Shown here in pieces: positions 1 through 6,588 of a stretch of DNA of 10,197 nt. Both the position numbers and the translations under genes were made by a program. The notes beneath the pieces are model-generated. The model did no database searches, was not told the origin of the DNA, and worked only from the letters and a program-made list of their open reading frames with translations. Numbering within the stretch: the first letter of the stretch is position 1; every line of letters begins with the position of its first letter. Origin of the DNA: an uncultured Clostridia bacterium (GTDB taxonomy: Bacteria > Bacillota_A > Clostridia > TANB77 > CAG-508). The stretch spans positions 1-10,197 of the forward strand of contig CANQXO010000046.1 of the NCBI GenBank assembly GCA_947627825.1, read 5' to 3'.

Positions 1-25
1 GATTCACTTATATGTTTCTAATTAT

Positions 26-1102
26 TTATTTATCTTCAATTATCTTTTCTATTTTTTCTAGTATTTCATTGTTGTATTTTTCTACAATAAATTCTTGCGA
101 TTTACAACTATTATCCAAAAATTGCTTCATTCCATGATATACCCCATCTTCACTTTTTTCCACAACAATTCCATATTTTTTATCTATGTCTTCTTTGCTA
201 TCAGAAACCTCTGTTGTGATGATTGGAATTCCTAGTATCTTTGCCTCCACAAATACAACTGGATAACCTTCATAATCTGAAGACAAAACCATTGCATCAC
301 TATTTTTTATGTATGGATAAGGATTTCTTTTAACTCCTAAAAATTCAATGTTTTTTATTTTTTTAGCATCTTCCTTATATTTTTTTGAATCAAGCCCAGT
401 TCCAACAAATACAACTCTAAATTTATAACCTTCATCATTTAATCTTTTAGCTGCATTAATAATTCTGCTTAGCCTTTTTTGTTGTTCATCATGCCTTCCA
501 ACATTAATAAAGGTTGTAACTTTTTCTTTTTTGAAATCTTTTACTTTTTCATTTGCTAAATTAATTATTTTTTCATCATCTATTAAATTATTGCAATATA
601 AAGCCTTATTTGCTTGTTTTTGAAATTGTTCTATAAAAACTTTCCTATCAAAATTTGAAACAAAAACAATTTTTTTAAATTTTTGTGCTTTTAGTTCTTT
701 AAAAAATCCTTTATACAATTCTACATCATTTTTGTAAAATTCTAGATAATCATTATGCACCCATAATGCACAGTTTCTACTAGCAGTGCGGGCAACAAAA
801 GAAGCTGGAAAGCTATAAGTAGCAAAGCATCCAGCAAAATCATATTTGTTTTTATAGTTCATTTTAAATTTAAGTTGTTTAAAATAATTTATTATTTTTC
901 TAAGCAACTTAATTTTATTATTATTTGCTTGATATGTAATAATTTTTACATTGCTTGGCAATTCACTTAAAAATATTCCCTGTTTTCTTTCAAGAGCAAG
1001 AGTTATTTCATATTTATTGGATAGCTTTTTAACTAAGGTTAATAAAGCAGTTTCTATTCCACCAACATCTAATGAAAAAGCTGAAAATAATATTTTTTTC
1101 AA
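26..1102 (-). CDS. GT4-family glycosyltransferase (GT-B fold)
   Basis: 358-residue cytoplasmic or membrane-associated glycosyltransferase, likely transferring a sugar from a nucleotide-sugar donor to a surface glycan; the substrate cannot be read from sequence. The N-terminal Rossmann half carries the acceptor-side glycine loop VGGIE (residues 13-17). The C-terminal donor-binding half has NVGRHDEQQKR (200-210), VFVGTG (231-236) and EGYPVVFVE (278-286), which supplies the two glutamates of the GT4 E-x7-E motif (E278, E286), followed by a GIPII strand. Length is normal for the family. The start is TTG at 1100-1102, giving the expected KKILFSAF first strand, with GGAGG 10 nt upstream. It overlaps the rpiA stop by 4 nt (TTGA), so translation is probably coupled. 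It probably acts in cell-wall polysaccharide, teichoic acid or glycolipid synthesis, but that is inference from the family and from the surface-protein genes upstream. Confidence 0.9.
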   Translation of the reverse strand: MKKILFSAFSLDVGGIETALLTLVKKLSNKYEITLALERKQGIFLSELPSNVKIITYQANNNKIKLLRKIINYFKQLKFKMNYKNKYDFAGCFATYSFPASFVARTASRNCALWVHNDYLEFYKNDVELYKGFFKELKAQKFKKIVFVSNFDRKVFIEQFQKQANKALYCNNLIDDEKIINLANEKVKDFKKEKVTTFINVGRHDEQQKRLSRIINAAKRLNDEGYKFRVVFVGTGLDSKKYKEDAKKIKNIEFLGVKRNPYPYIKNSDAMVLSSDYEGYPVVFVEAKILGIPIITTEVSDSKEDIDKKYGIVVEKSEDGVYHGMKQFLDNSCKSQEFIVEKYNNEILEKIEKIIEDK

Positions 1103-1740
1103 TTCCTTATAACCTCCACTTTGTATCCTATAAATAGACCAGACTCAATTACTCCCGGAATTTGCTTAATTTTCTTTTCTAGCTTTTCATTTATTTCTTC
1201 AAATCTAGTATCTAAAATTGCATTCTGATTTTCTGACATTCCTCTAAAAACTGTTTCAGTTGCTCCTAGTTTCATAAGTTCACTCGAAACATATTCTAAA
1301 GCAGTTGGAAATACCTCAATTGGAACTGGGTGTTTTTCTCCAAGCTTGTCTACAAACTTAGTGTCATCTACTAAAATATAAGTTATTGGGGAATTTACCA
1401 TATTTAATTTTTCTTTAAACATAGCTGCTCCCATTCCTTTAATCATATTATTATTTGAATCTACTTCATCTGCACCATCAAAAGCCCAATCGATTTTATC
1501 GTCAATTAGGTTTCCAATCTCTATTCCATATTCCTTGCAAACTTCTTCAATCTCTTTAGATGTAGGAATTGCTTTAATTTTTAAGCCTTCTTTTTTTACT
1601 TTTTTTCCAATTTCTATTGCTGTTAAATATGAGGTTGACCCCGAGCCAAACCCAATGGTTTGGCCGTTTTCAACCTTTTCAACTAATTTTTTTGCAAGCT
1701 TTATTTTTTCTTCTTTATTTGATATTACACTTATATCCAT
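1099..1740 (-). CDS. rpiA: Ribose-5-phosphate isomerase A
   Basis: 213-residue cytosolic enzyme that interconverts ribose 5-phosphate and ribulose 5-phosphate in the non-oxidative pentose phosphate pathway. Family motifs appear in order: the phosphate-binding GFGSGST (residues 30-36), PTSKE (59-63), the active-site DGADE (88-92), KGMGAA (101-106) with FKEKL (108-112) whose E110 aligns with the catalytic glutamate of E. coli RpiA, and KHPVPIEV (136-143). The C-terminal IPGVIESGLF segment (194-203) is also typical. Length is slightly below the usual 219-230 residues but nothing essential is missing. The ATG at 1740 has AAGGAAG about 7 nt upstream. It starts 50 nt after the cadherin-like gene; I see no convincing promoter or terminator in that gap, so co-transcription from the glucosaminidase promoter is likely. 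Metabolically it does not obviously belong with its surface-protein neighbours. Confidence 0.96.
   Translation of the reverse strand: MDISVISNKEEKIKLAKKLVEKVENGQTIGFGSGSTSYLTAIEIGKKVKKEGLKIKAIPTSKEIEEVCKEYGIEIGNLIDDKIDWAFDGADEVDSNNNMIKGMGAAMFKEKLNMVNSPITYILVDDTKFVDKLGEKHPVPIEVFPTALEYVSSELMKLGATETVFRGMSENQNAILDTRFEEINEKLEKKIKQIPGVIESGLFIGYKVEVIRN
1113..1117 (-). promoter_or_regulatory. Ribosome binding site supporting a TTG start
   Basis: GGAGG on the minus strand lies inside the 3' end of rpiA, 10 nt before the TTG at 1102. It supports the non-ATG start of the glycosyltransferase and separate re-initiation at the rpiA end. Confidence 0.65.
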
Positions 1741-1790
1741 TAATAAACTTCCTTTTTTATAAAATCTTATCTAATATCATTAGTTTATTA

Positions 1791-3584
1791 TTATAAGTTT
1801 TTATCTCTTTTATTCTTTATTTCATTTAAAAATTCATCTTTATTAAATGGTTTTTCATCTTTAGATTTGCTAGTTTGTTCATTTCTTTTTTCTTTTATTT
1901 CTCTTGTTAATGCCTCTAATTTTGCTTCTCTAATTGCTGAATTCTTTTCATAAAATTCTTCTGGACTTTCTGAGGTTTCATTATCTTCTTTATCATCGTT
2001 TTCTTCATTATTTTCATTTTCAGCTTCAATATCTTCTTTCATATCCTCAGCATCGTCTTCTATATATTTTTTGCCTTCCATTTCACCTGCTACTTTATCA
2101 AATTGTTCATTTTTTTCTTTTTCTTCTAATTCGATTTTCTTCGCAGTTTCTAAATATTCGTTAGTTAGTTTTGCTAACTTATCATCTTTTAAATGTGTAT
2201 CTTCTTCATCATAATTAAACAATGATTGTTTTTTCTTTTCTAGTTCTTCTGGAGTTTCTTTTTTAACGAATTTATCATAGTCTTCATCATCTTCTTGACC
2301 AATTCTTTCTTGTTTATTTTTCTTATTGTTTATTATGATTAGTACAACTAAAACTATTGCCAATATAATTATTATTCCAATAACTATTCCCATAATTATT
2401 TTTGTTCTAGTTGCTCCATCTATGGTGTTTTCTAATGGTGTTTCTACAAGTTCTTCTCTTTCTTTATTAACAGTAATTTGATAAACAGATTTAATTGTTT
2501 CGTCGTCAGGTGACTTTAGTGTTATTTTTACAAGGTTTTTGCCTATGTGTAATTTGTCTGCTCCTTCAATTTCTACAACAATTTTGTCATTTTCAACTTC
2601 ACCATTTACTTCTAGTTTTTCTATCTTTGAGTCAACTGATAAAGTATAATTAAATACTTCTGGACTAAATTCTGGCTCTATTTTTGCTTCTCCAGTCTTT
2701 CCATCTTCATCAACAGTATTAATTGTTAAAGTTTTTAATCTTAAATCGGATTGCTCGATTATTTCTGGTTTTACAAATGTTATTTTATATGTTCTAACTG
2801 GATTACCTGCTTCTGGCATTACATCAATTTCTACAACATTTTCGCCTTCTTTTACTGTTATATCACCTGCTCCCCCAACTTTTGCCTTATTGTGCTCTGC
2901 TTTTGCTGATACTGTAAGTGTTTCAAAACTTTTATAATCAAAGTCTTCTGGAAATTCAAGAGTATATTCTACTGTTGCTCTATTAAATGCTGGAGTTAAT
3001 TTTCCTTTGCTTACAGTTAATGAACTTAAGTAGTTGTTTGTTGACTTTGGCTCTGGTTCAGGTTGTGGTGCTGGTGTTGGAGTTTCTACTGGTACTTGTG
3101 GAGTAGTTTCTCCTCCTGATTCATTTCCAGTTTCTTCACCTTCATTTCCTCCAGCAGGTGGCTCTTGATTATCTACTACTGGTGCTTCGACTGTTATAGT
3201 AATAGATTTACTTATATTATTAACTTTGTTATTTGTTACATCTTCTGAGCTTGCTACTGTTCCTGTAAGGGTTATAGTATATGTACCAGCTGTTGGAGCC
3301 GAAAAAGTAGCCGACAAAACACTAGCTGATTTTTCTTCACCATAAGCATCTCCATCTTCAGTTGTTCCTGCAAGTGTTCCCCCACTTGAAGAAAGTTTTA
3401 ATTCATATACCTCTGTTCCAGATATTGAAGCAGTAATTTGTGTGGTCTCATTTACACTTAAAGTAGTTTTTCCAGCAGATAAACTTGCATCAGCTACTGC
3501 AAAAGATGTTGTGGGAAAAATAGACACTATCGCAAAAATCGCCAATGTAACTATCCCTACAGTTTTTAGAAATCTTAATTTCAT
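1791..3584 (-). CDS. Transmembrane Ig-like / cadherin-like beta-sandwich surface protein with acidic cytoplasmic tail
   Basis: 597 residues, function unknown. A Sec signal peptide (about 1-29, likely cleaved after SFA) is followed by an Ig/Big-like beta domain (about 33-134, ending in a TAGTYTITLTG strand pattern). A Pro/Glu/Gly-rich linker (135-184) leads to two cadherin-like beta-sandwich repeats: about 185-274, opening LSSLTVSKGKLTPAF and closing RTYKITF, and about 280-375, opening LRLKTLTI and closing SVYQITVNK. A single transmembrane helix (396-418) ends in NNKKNK, so the outside-to-inside orientation fits the positive-inside rule. The remaining 179 residues (419-597) are a cytoplasmic tail rich in Glu, Asp and Lys with likely coiled-coil stretches. 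There is no LPXTG motif. The gene starts 14 nt after the dockerin glucosaminidase stop, with AGGAG 6 nt before its ATG, so the two are almost surely co-transcribed and may work together at the cell surface. Domain calls are by pattern only; the Ig-like domain could be another beta-sandwich type. Confidence 0.88.
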   Translation of the reverse strand: MKLRFLKTVGIVTLAIFAIVSIFPTTSFAVADASLSAGKTTLSVNETTQITASISGTEVYELKLSSSGGTLAGTTEDGDAYGEEKSASVLSATFSAPTAGTYTITLTGTVASSEDVTNNKVNNISKSITITVEAPVVDNQEPPAGGNEGEETGNESGGETTPQVPVETPTPAPQPEPEPKSTNNYLSSLTVSKGKLTPAFNRATVEYTLEFPEDFDYKSFETLTVSAKAEHNKAKVGGAGDITVKEGENVVEIDVMPEAGNPVRTYKITFVKPEIIEQSDLRLKTLTINTVDEDGKTGEAKIEPEFSPEVFNYTLSVDSKIEKLEVNGEVENDKIVVEIEGADKLHIGKNLVKITLKSPDDETIKSVYQITVNKEREELVETPLENTIDGATRTKIIMGIVIGIIIILAIVLVVLIIINNKKNKQERIGQEDDEDYDKFVKKETPEELEKKKQSLFNYDEEDTHLKDDKLAKLTNEYLETAKKIELEEKEKNEQFDKVAGEMEGKKYIEDDAEDMKEDIEAENENNEENDDKEDNETSESPEEFYEKNSAIREAKLEALTREIKEKRNEQTSKSKDEKPFNKDEFLNEIKNKRDKNL

Positions 3585-3598
3585 AATTTTCTCCTATC

Positions 3599-5719
3599 TT
3601 ATTTTAGATTTATATCTTGTTTTCCTAATAAGTACCTTTTCATCAATGCCATATCTATTATATTTATTTCTTCATCGTCTCCTGATGAGATTTTTGCAGC
3701 CATTTTATATTCGTTATTTAATTTATTTTTGTCCAATAAATCTCTCTTTATTAATGCCATATCTATTATATCAACTATACCAGATCCATTACAATCACCC
3801 ATTTTAACTACAGTATATTCTTTTTCCCCAAATTTTATTTTGTATCCTGTTCCTATTAATCCATTATCTACTACTGTACCATCTGGCTTAGTAATATATG
3901 CATTTTCTCCCATTTTTTCTTTTATTACTTCTACTGTAACATCTGGTTGTGCCATAACTTCATTATTCGAATCTTCTACTTTAATTTCTGTTAAATTGTG
4001 TTCTATTGTTCCCCCTGCAACATTATCGTTTATATCTCTTAAATATGACCTTGCGACATATCCTACTGCACCATCTGGCGTTGTTACTTTATCCCAATAG
4101 TATCCATCTATTTCTACTGTTGCAATTTCAATTCTTGTAACACTTGTTCCATCAGGTAACAAACGAATTATCTCCCCATTTGGTGTTTCTCTTAGATATA
4201 GTCCTCCATCAGCTCTTATTGTGAATATATTATTTGCTTCTGATGTTAATTGTAATGAACTTCTTGGAATAAATCCTTGTCTTCCGTCTGATAATTTAAC
4301 TCTATCCCAGATTATTCCGTTAATATTATATCTTCCAGTATTATCTATCCTTGTTAATTGCTGTCCAAAAGTTAAATTTGTTATTTCTGGAAGTGTTGCG
4401 TCTGGTCCTGCTCTTAAAACTACATTGTTTGTAACTACTACATTGTCATAGCAATTTGTAATATCATTTATTTCTTCAAAATAATTTGTATCAAAATATA
4501 TGTATCCTACTTTTCCGTCTACTAAAACAATTTTATGCCAGCCATCTGAATATCTTTCCACTGAAAGTATAATTACATCACTATTTTTTATTGAACCAAT
4601 TACACTACTTGTTGTACTTCGTGAACTTCTAATATTAATATCTCCATGTCCTACTTTTACTCTTATGTTTTTTGGTCCAATCTCACCTGCTACATCTGGT
4701 GATGCACAAGGAGAAGATGGCATATTTAAGTAGACTGGTATTACTACAGTCATTTCTTTATCTAATATTCCTGAATCTTTTATTTTACTATACATTAAAT
4801 TAGCTTCTGATTTTGGTGCTTCTATATTTTGCATATATTGATGATATAAACCTCCATAGGTTTCAACATCAAATTTGTTTAAATATATAGTATCTTGTTT
4901 TTGATTTATATAATCTGAAAATAAAATTTTTATTCCACCTGAAATACTTTTTTCTAAAGTATCCCAACCACGAGATTTTGCACTTGCTAGAGCATTGGCT
5001 ACAACTACTCCTGTTCCATTTCCTGATGCTCCTATATTAAATACATTATAATAATATATTCCATCTGCTGGCATTTTATATGTAGAACCGCCATTTACGC
5101 CTTGCTCTTGTATTATTCTTGCTACGACATAATATGGGTTTGCATTGTTTTCTCTAGAAGCTCTATTTATAGCAACTGCATTTTCCCATCCAAGTCCATC
5201 TCTATCTAAAAATGTTCCTCTTATTGCATTGTATATACTATCATCTGAAGCATCGACTCTACCTATTTGTAAAAATTGTAATATTGTTGAACTATATGGG
5301 TCCATCCAGTTTCTTGGATCCATATAATATTTTATTGCTGACTCTGAAGCATGATACCAACCTGTATCATACTTTTTTGTTCCACATGAAGAACAAATCC
5401 ATGGTCCTGTCTTTCCTTGAATTAATGAATAAGGACTTCCAGTAGATGTAATTGAACTTTCTGCAACTACTAATTGATTCCAGTCTAGTCCTGTTTCCAT
5501 TATTACGATATTCCAATTAGGATGGACTGCTTTTATTGCATCAATTTTTTCTTTATATCCTGGATATGCATTTGTGTTTAAATTATTTCCATCATAAGTA
5601 TATCTATAAGAATCTGCTCTAGTTGGATTTACAAAAACCCCGAGTACACTAGCCATCAACATAAAAAGTAGTAAAATTGATACTATTTTTATATGTATTT
5701 TATTTCTTCTTATTAACAT
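3599..5719 (-). CDS. Secreted peptidoglycan beta-N-acetylglucosaminidase with three SH3 domains and a dockerin
   Basis: 706-residue exported cell-wall hydrolase predicted to cleave the GlcNAc-MurNAc glycan backbone, as known for GH73-type (LytB/LytD-like) enzymes. Order: positively charged signal peptide (1 to about 35, ending TRA); an N-terminal module (about 50-130) with HPNWNIVIMETGLDW and YYMDPRNWMD (131-140); the catalytic domain (about 140-300) with ARIIQEQG (200-207), E205 being the probable acid; SH3-like wall-binding domains at about 352-415, 425-490 and 497-562; a small beta module (about 590-638); and a type I-like dockerin (641-699) with two IIDMAL(I/M)KR helices. ATG at 5719 is chosen over an upstream extension because a strong GGAGG lies 5 nt before it, a signal peptide follows directly, and the promoter lies inside the extension. 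It is the first gene of the surface operon. Oddities: a CSSC motif (109-112) and a degenerate second dockerin calcium loop. Confidence 0.92.
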   Translation of the reverse strand: MLIRRNKIHIKIVSILLLFMLMASVLGVFVNPTRADSYRYTYDGNNLNTNAYPGYKEKIDAIKAVHPNWNIVIMETGLDWNQLVVAESSITSTGSPYSLIQGKTGPWICSSCGTKKYDTGWYHASESAIKYYMDPRNWMDPYSSTILQFLQIGRVDASDDSIYNAIRGTFLDRDGLGWENAVAINRASRENNANPYYVVARIIQEQGVNGGSTYKMPADGIYYYNVFNIGASGNGTGVVVANALASAKSRGWDTLEKSISGGIKILFSDYINQKQDTIYLNKFDVETYGGLYHQYMQNIEAPKSEANLMYSKIKDSGILDKEMTVVIPVYLNMPSSPCASPDVAGEIGPKNIRVKVGHGDINIRSSRSTTSSVIGSIKNSDVIILSVERYSDGWHKIVLVDGKVGYIYFDTNYFEEINDITNCYDNVVVTNNVVLRAGPDATLPEITNLTFGQQLTRIDNTGRYNINGIIWDRVKLSDGRQGFIPRSSLQLTSEANNIFTIRADGGLYLRETPNGEIIRLLPDGTSVTRIEIATVEIDGYYWDKVTTPDGAVGYVARSYLRDINDNVAGGTIEHNLTEIKVEDSNNEVMAQPDVTVEVIKEKMGENAYITKPDGTVVDNGLIGTGYKIKFGEKEYTVVKMGDCNGSGIVDIIDMALIKRDLLDKNKLNNEYKMAAKISSGDDEEINIIDMALMKRYLLGKQDINLK

Positions 5720-5724
5720 TTTTT

Positions 5725-5729
5725 CCTCC
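5725..5729 (-). promoter_or_regulatory. Ribosome binding site that fixes the glucosaminidase start
   Basis: GGAGG on the minus strand with a 5-nt spacer to the ATG at 5719. It selects this ATG rather than codons up to 5815 in the same open frame. Confidence 0.85.
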
Positions 5730-5756
5730 GTTTTTTCGTACAACTTCCTATTATGT

Positions 5757-5785
5757 ATTGTAACATTATGAATTTTTTTCGTCAA
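5757..5785 (-). promoter_or_regulatory. Sigma-A type promoter of the glucosaminidase operon
   Basis: On the minus strand, TTGACG (5780-5785) is separated by exactly 17 nt from TACAAT (5757-5762), which is preceded by TGT, giving an extended -10. Transcription would start near 5750, leaving a leader of about 31 nt that contains the GGAGG site. Each box differs from consensus at one position. It should drive the glucosaminidase, the cadherin-like gene and probably rpiA and the glycosyltransferase. I see no operator-like palindrome over it. Confidence 0.8.
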
Positions 5786-5866
5786 GATTTCACAATATAT
5801 TTTAACATAATACAAAATATAATATCAATCTTTTATGAATAATGTCATATTAATGTAATAAATTAT

Positions 5867-5915
5867 AAAAAAAGAACAAACGACAAAAAGCAAAAACGCA
5901 AAACAAAAAAGAGCA
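5867..5915. other. 49-nt tract with no T on the plus strand
   Basis: From 5867 to 5915 the plus strand consists only of A, C and G: short A-runs broken by single or paired G and C. The transcribed (minus) sense is therefore A-free and T-rich. It lies between the terminator of the LPXTG gene and the glucosaminidase promoter. The A-runs recur at about 7-nt spacing, not the 10-11 nt expected for phased DNA bending. Function unknown; it may extend the termination region or separate the two transcripts. Confidence 0.6.
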
Positions 5916-5949
5916 TAAAAAAGAAACTACCTTTTATAAGATAGTTTCT
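5915..5949 (-). terminator. Intrinsic terminator of the small LPXTG gene
   Basis: A perfect 8-bp inverted repeat on the minus strand, AGAAACTA (5942-5949) and TAGTTTCT (5922-5929), continues past one mismatch with three more pairs. It is followed by a run of five T (5917-5921) and a second T-run a few bases later. It begins 26 nt after the LPXTG gene stop and precedes the next promoter, which fits a rho-independent terminator. Confidence 0.8.
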
Positions 5950-5975
5950 CCTATATATCTTTTAGTTTCTATTTA

Positions 5976-6335
5976 TTATATATCATATTTTCTTGATTTA
6001 GCATAAGCAACTGATCCGATTACAACAGCAGCTAATCCTATAACTGTAATTACATATATATCGTTTTCTCCAGTTTGTGGTAAATCTTTTTCTGTTGCTA
6101 TTTCATTAACTCTAACGATATTAGTTGGTGTTACAGTATTTACAACATTTAGTGTTGTTTCATTTGCGACATCGTTTGCAACATCATTAATAGCTGTAAG
6201 ATTTCCTCCTGATATTCCGTTAATTATTGATAATGAATCAGGTGATAAAGCTTTAACTGTTCCAGTTAAGATTAATAAACCTATTAAAACCATAACTAAA
6301 GATATTACTACATTTTTACTTAAACTTTTCATCAT
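5976..6335 (-). CDS. Small LPXTG-anchored surface protein
   Basis: 119 residues, function unknown. An N-terminal signal segment (about 8-28, hydrophobic, ending TVKA) is followed by a short exposed region of roughly 60 residues rich in Asn, Ala, Val and Thr, with a tandem DVAN-DVAN at 51-58. A classic sortase sorting signal closes it: LPQTG (85-89), a hydrophobic helix (about 93-112) and the charged tail KSRKYDI. Sortase would cleave between Thr88 and Gly89 and join the protein to peptidoglycan; no sortase gene is in the window. Two adjacent ATG codons (6333-6335 and 6330-6332) are possible starts. GAGGAG at 6342-6347 is 6 nt from the first and 9 nt from the second. The gene has its own promoter and terminator, so it is monocistronic. 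The mature part is too short for a usual adhesin or enzyme; no catalytic motif is visible. Confidence 0.87.
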   Translation of the reverse strand: MMKSLSKNVVISLVMVLIGLLILTGTVKALSPDSLSIINGISGGNLTAINDVANDVANETTLNVVNTVTPTNIVRVNEIATEKDLPQTGENDIYVITVIGLAAVVIGSVAYAKSRKYDI

Positions 6336-6367
6336 TTTGTTCTCCTCACTTTTTAATCATATTGTTA

Positions 6368-6419
6368 GTATGCATAAAATTTTCTAAAATATAGCTTGAA
6401 AATTATTACAATTTCATAC
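6368..6419 (-). other. Possible stem-loop at the 5' end of the LPXTG mRNA
   Basis: In the predicted leader, GTATG (6415-6419) can pair with CATAC (6368-6372), and inside it AATTTTC (6398-6404) pairs with GAAAATT (6378-6384) around a 13-nt loop. The stem is interrupted and AT-rich, so it may be chance. It matches no riboswitch I recognise. Confidence 0.3.
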
Positions 6420-6426
6420 ACTTATA

Positions 6427-6455
6427 ATTCTATACTTATTTTTATAATAAGTCAA
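6427..6455 (-). promoter_or_regulatory. Sigma-A type promoter of the LPXTG gene
   Basis: On the minus strand, TTGACT (6450-6455) and TAGAAT (6427-6432) are separated by exactly 17 nt. Transcription would start near 6420, giving a leader of about 85 nt before the ATG at 6335. The two boxes have five and four or five consensus bases. Confidence 0.75.
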
Positions 6456-6588
6456 CATTTTTTTACATATTTTTTAATATTTTTTCCTTATATTTTATAA
6501 TTCGCTAAAATTCTACATTAATTCTTTTTTATGAATATTTTTTTCTTCCAATTATTGCATTTTAAAATTTTATGTAAATATATTAAGT

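Noticed and set aside
1..25. Start of a further gene at the left edge
   Set aside because: The 25 bases left of the glycosyltransferase stop show no ribosome binding site or start codon that can be supported.
1741..1790. Separate promoter or terminator for rpiA
   Set aside because: Possible -10 sequences (TAAGAT, TATAAA) have no -35 at the right distance, and the only hairpin (CTAAT/ATTAG) is very short without a T-run.
3183..3488. Ig-like domain of the transmembrane protein as a cohesin
   Set aside because: At about 100 residues it is shorter than cohesins, and its TAGTYTITLTG ending and overall strand pattern fit a Big/Ig-like fold. I cannot exclude a distant relationship without structure comparison.
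3442..4451. Plus-strand open frames across the surface-protein genes
   Set aside because: They are antisense to well-supported genes, show no domain pattern, and lack convincing ribosome binding sites. The same holds for the other plus-strand frames in the window.
5720..5815. N-terminal extension of the glucosaminidase by 32 residues
   Set aside because: The extension contains the extended -10 promoter and has no ribosome binding site at its own start, whereas the ATG at 5719 has a GGAGG at ideal spacing and starts a signal peptide.
6456..6588. Search for an intrinsic terminator after ychF
   Set aside because: Only short A/T palindromes such as ATTTTAAAAT are present, with no GC-containing stem followed by a T-run. 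Termination may occur otherwise or not at all.
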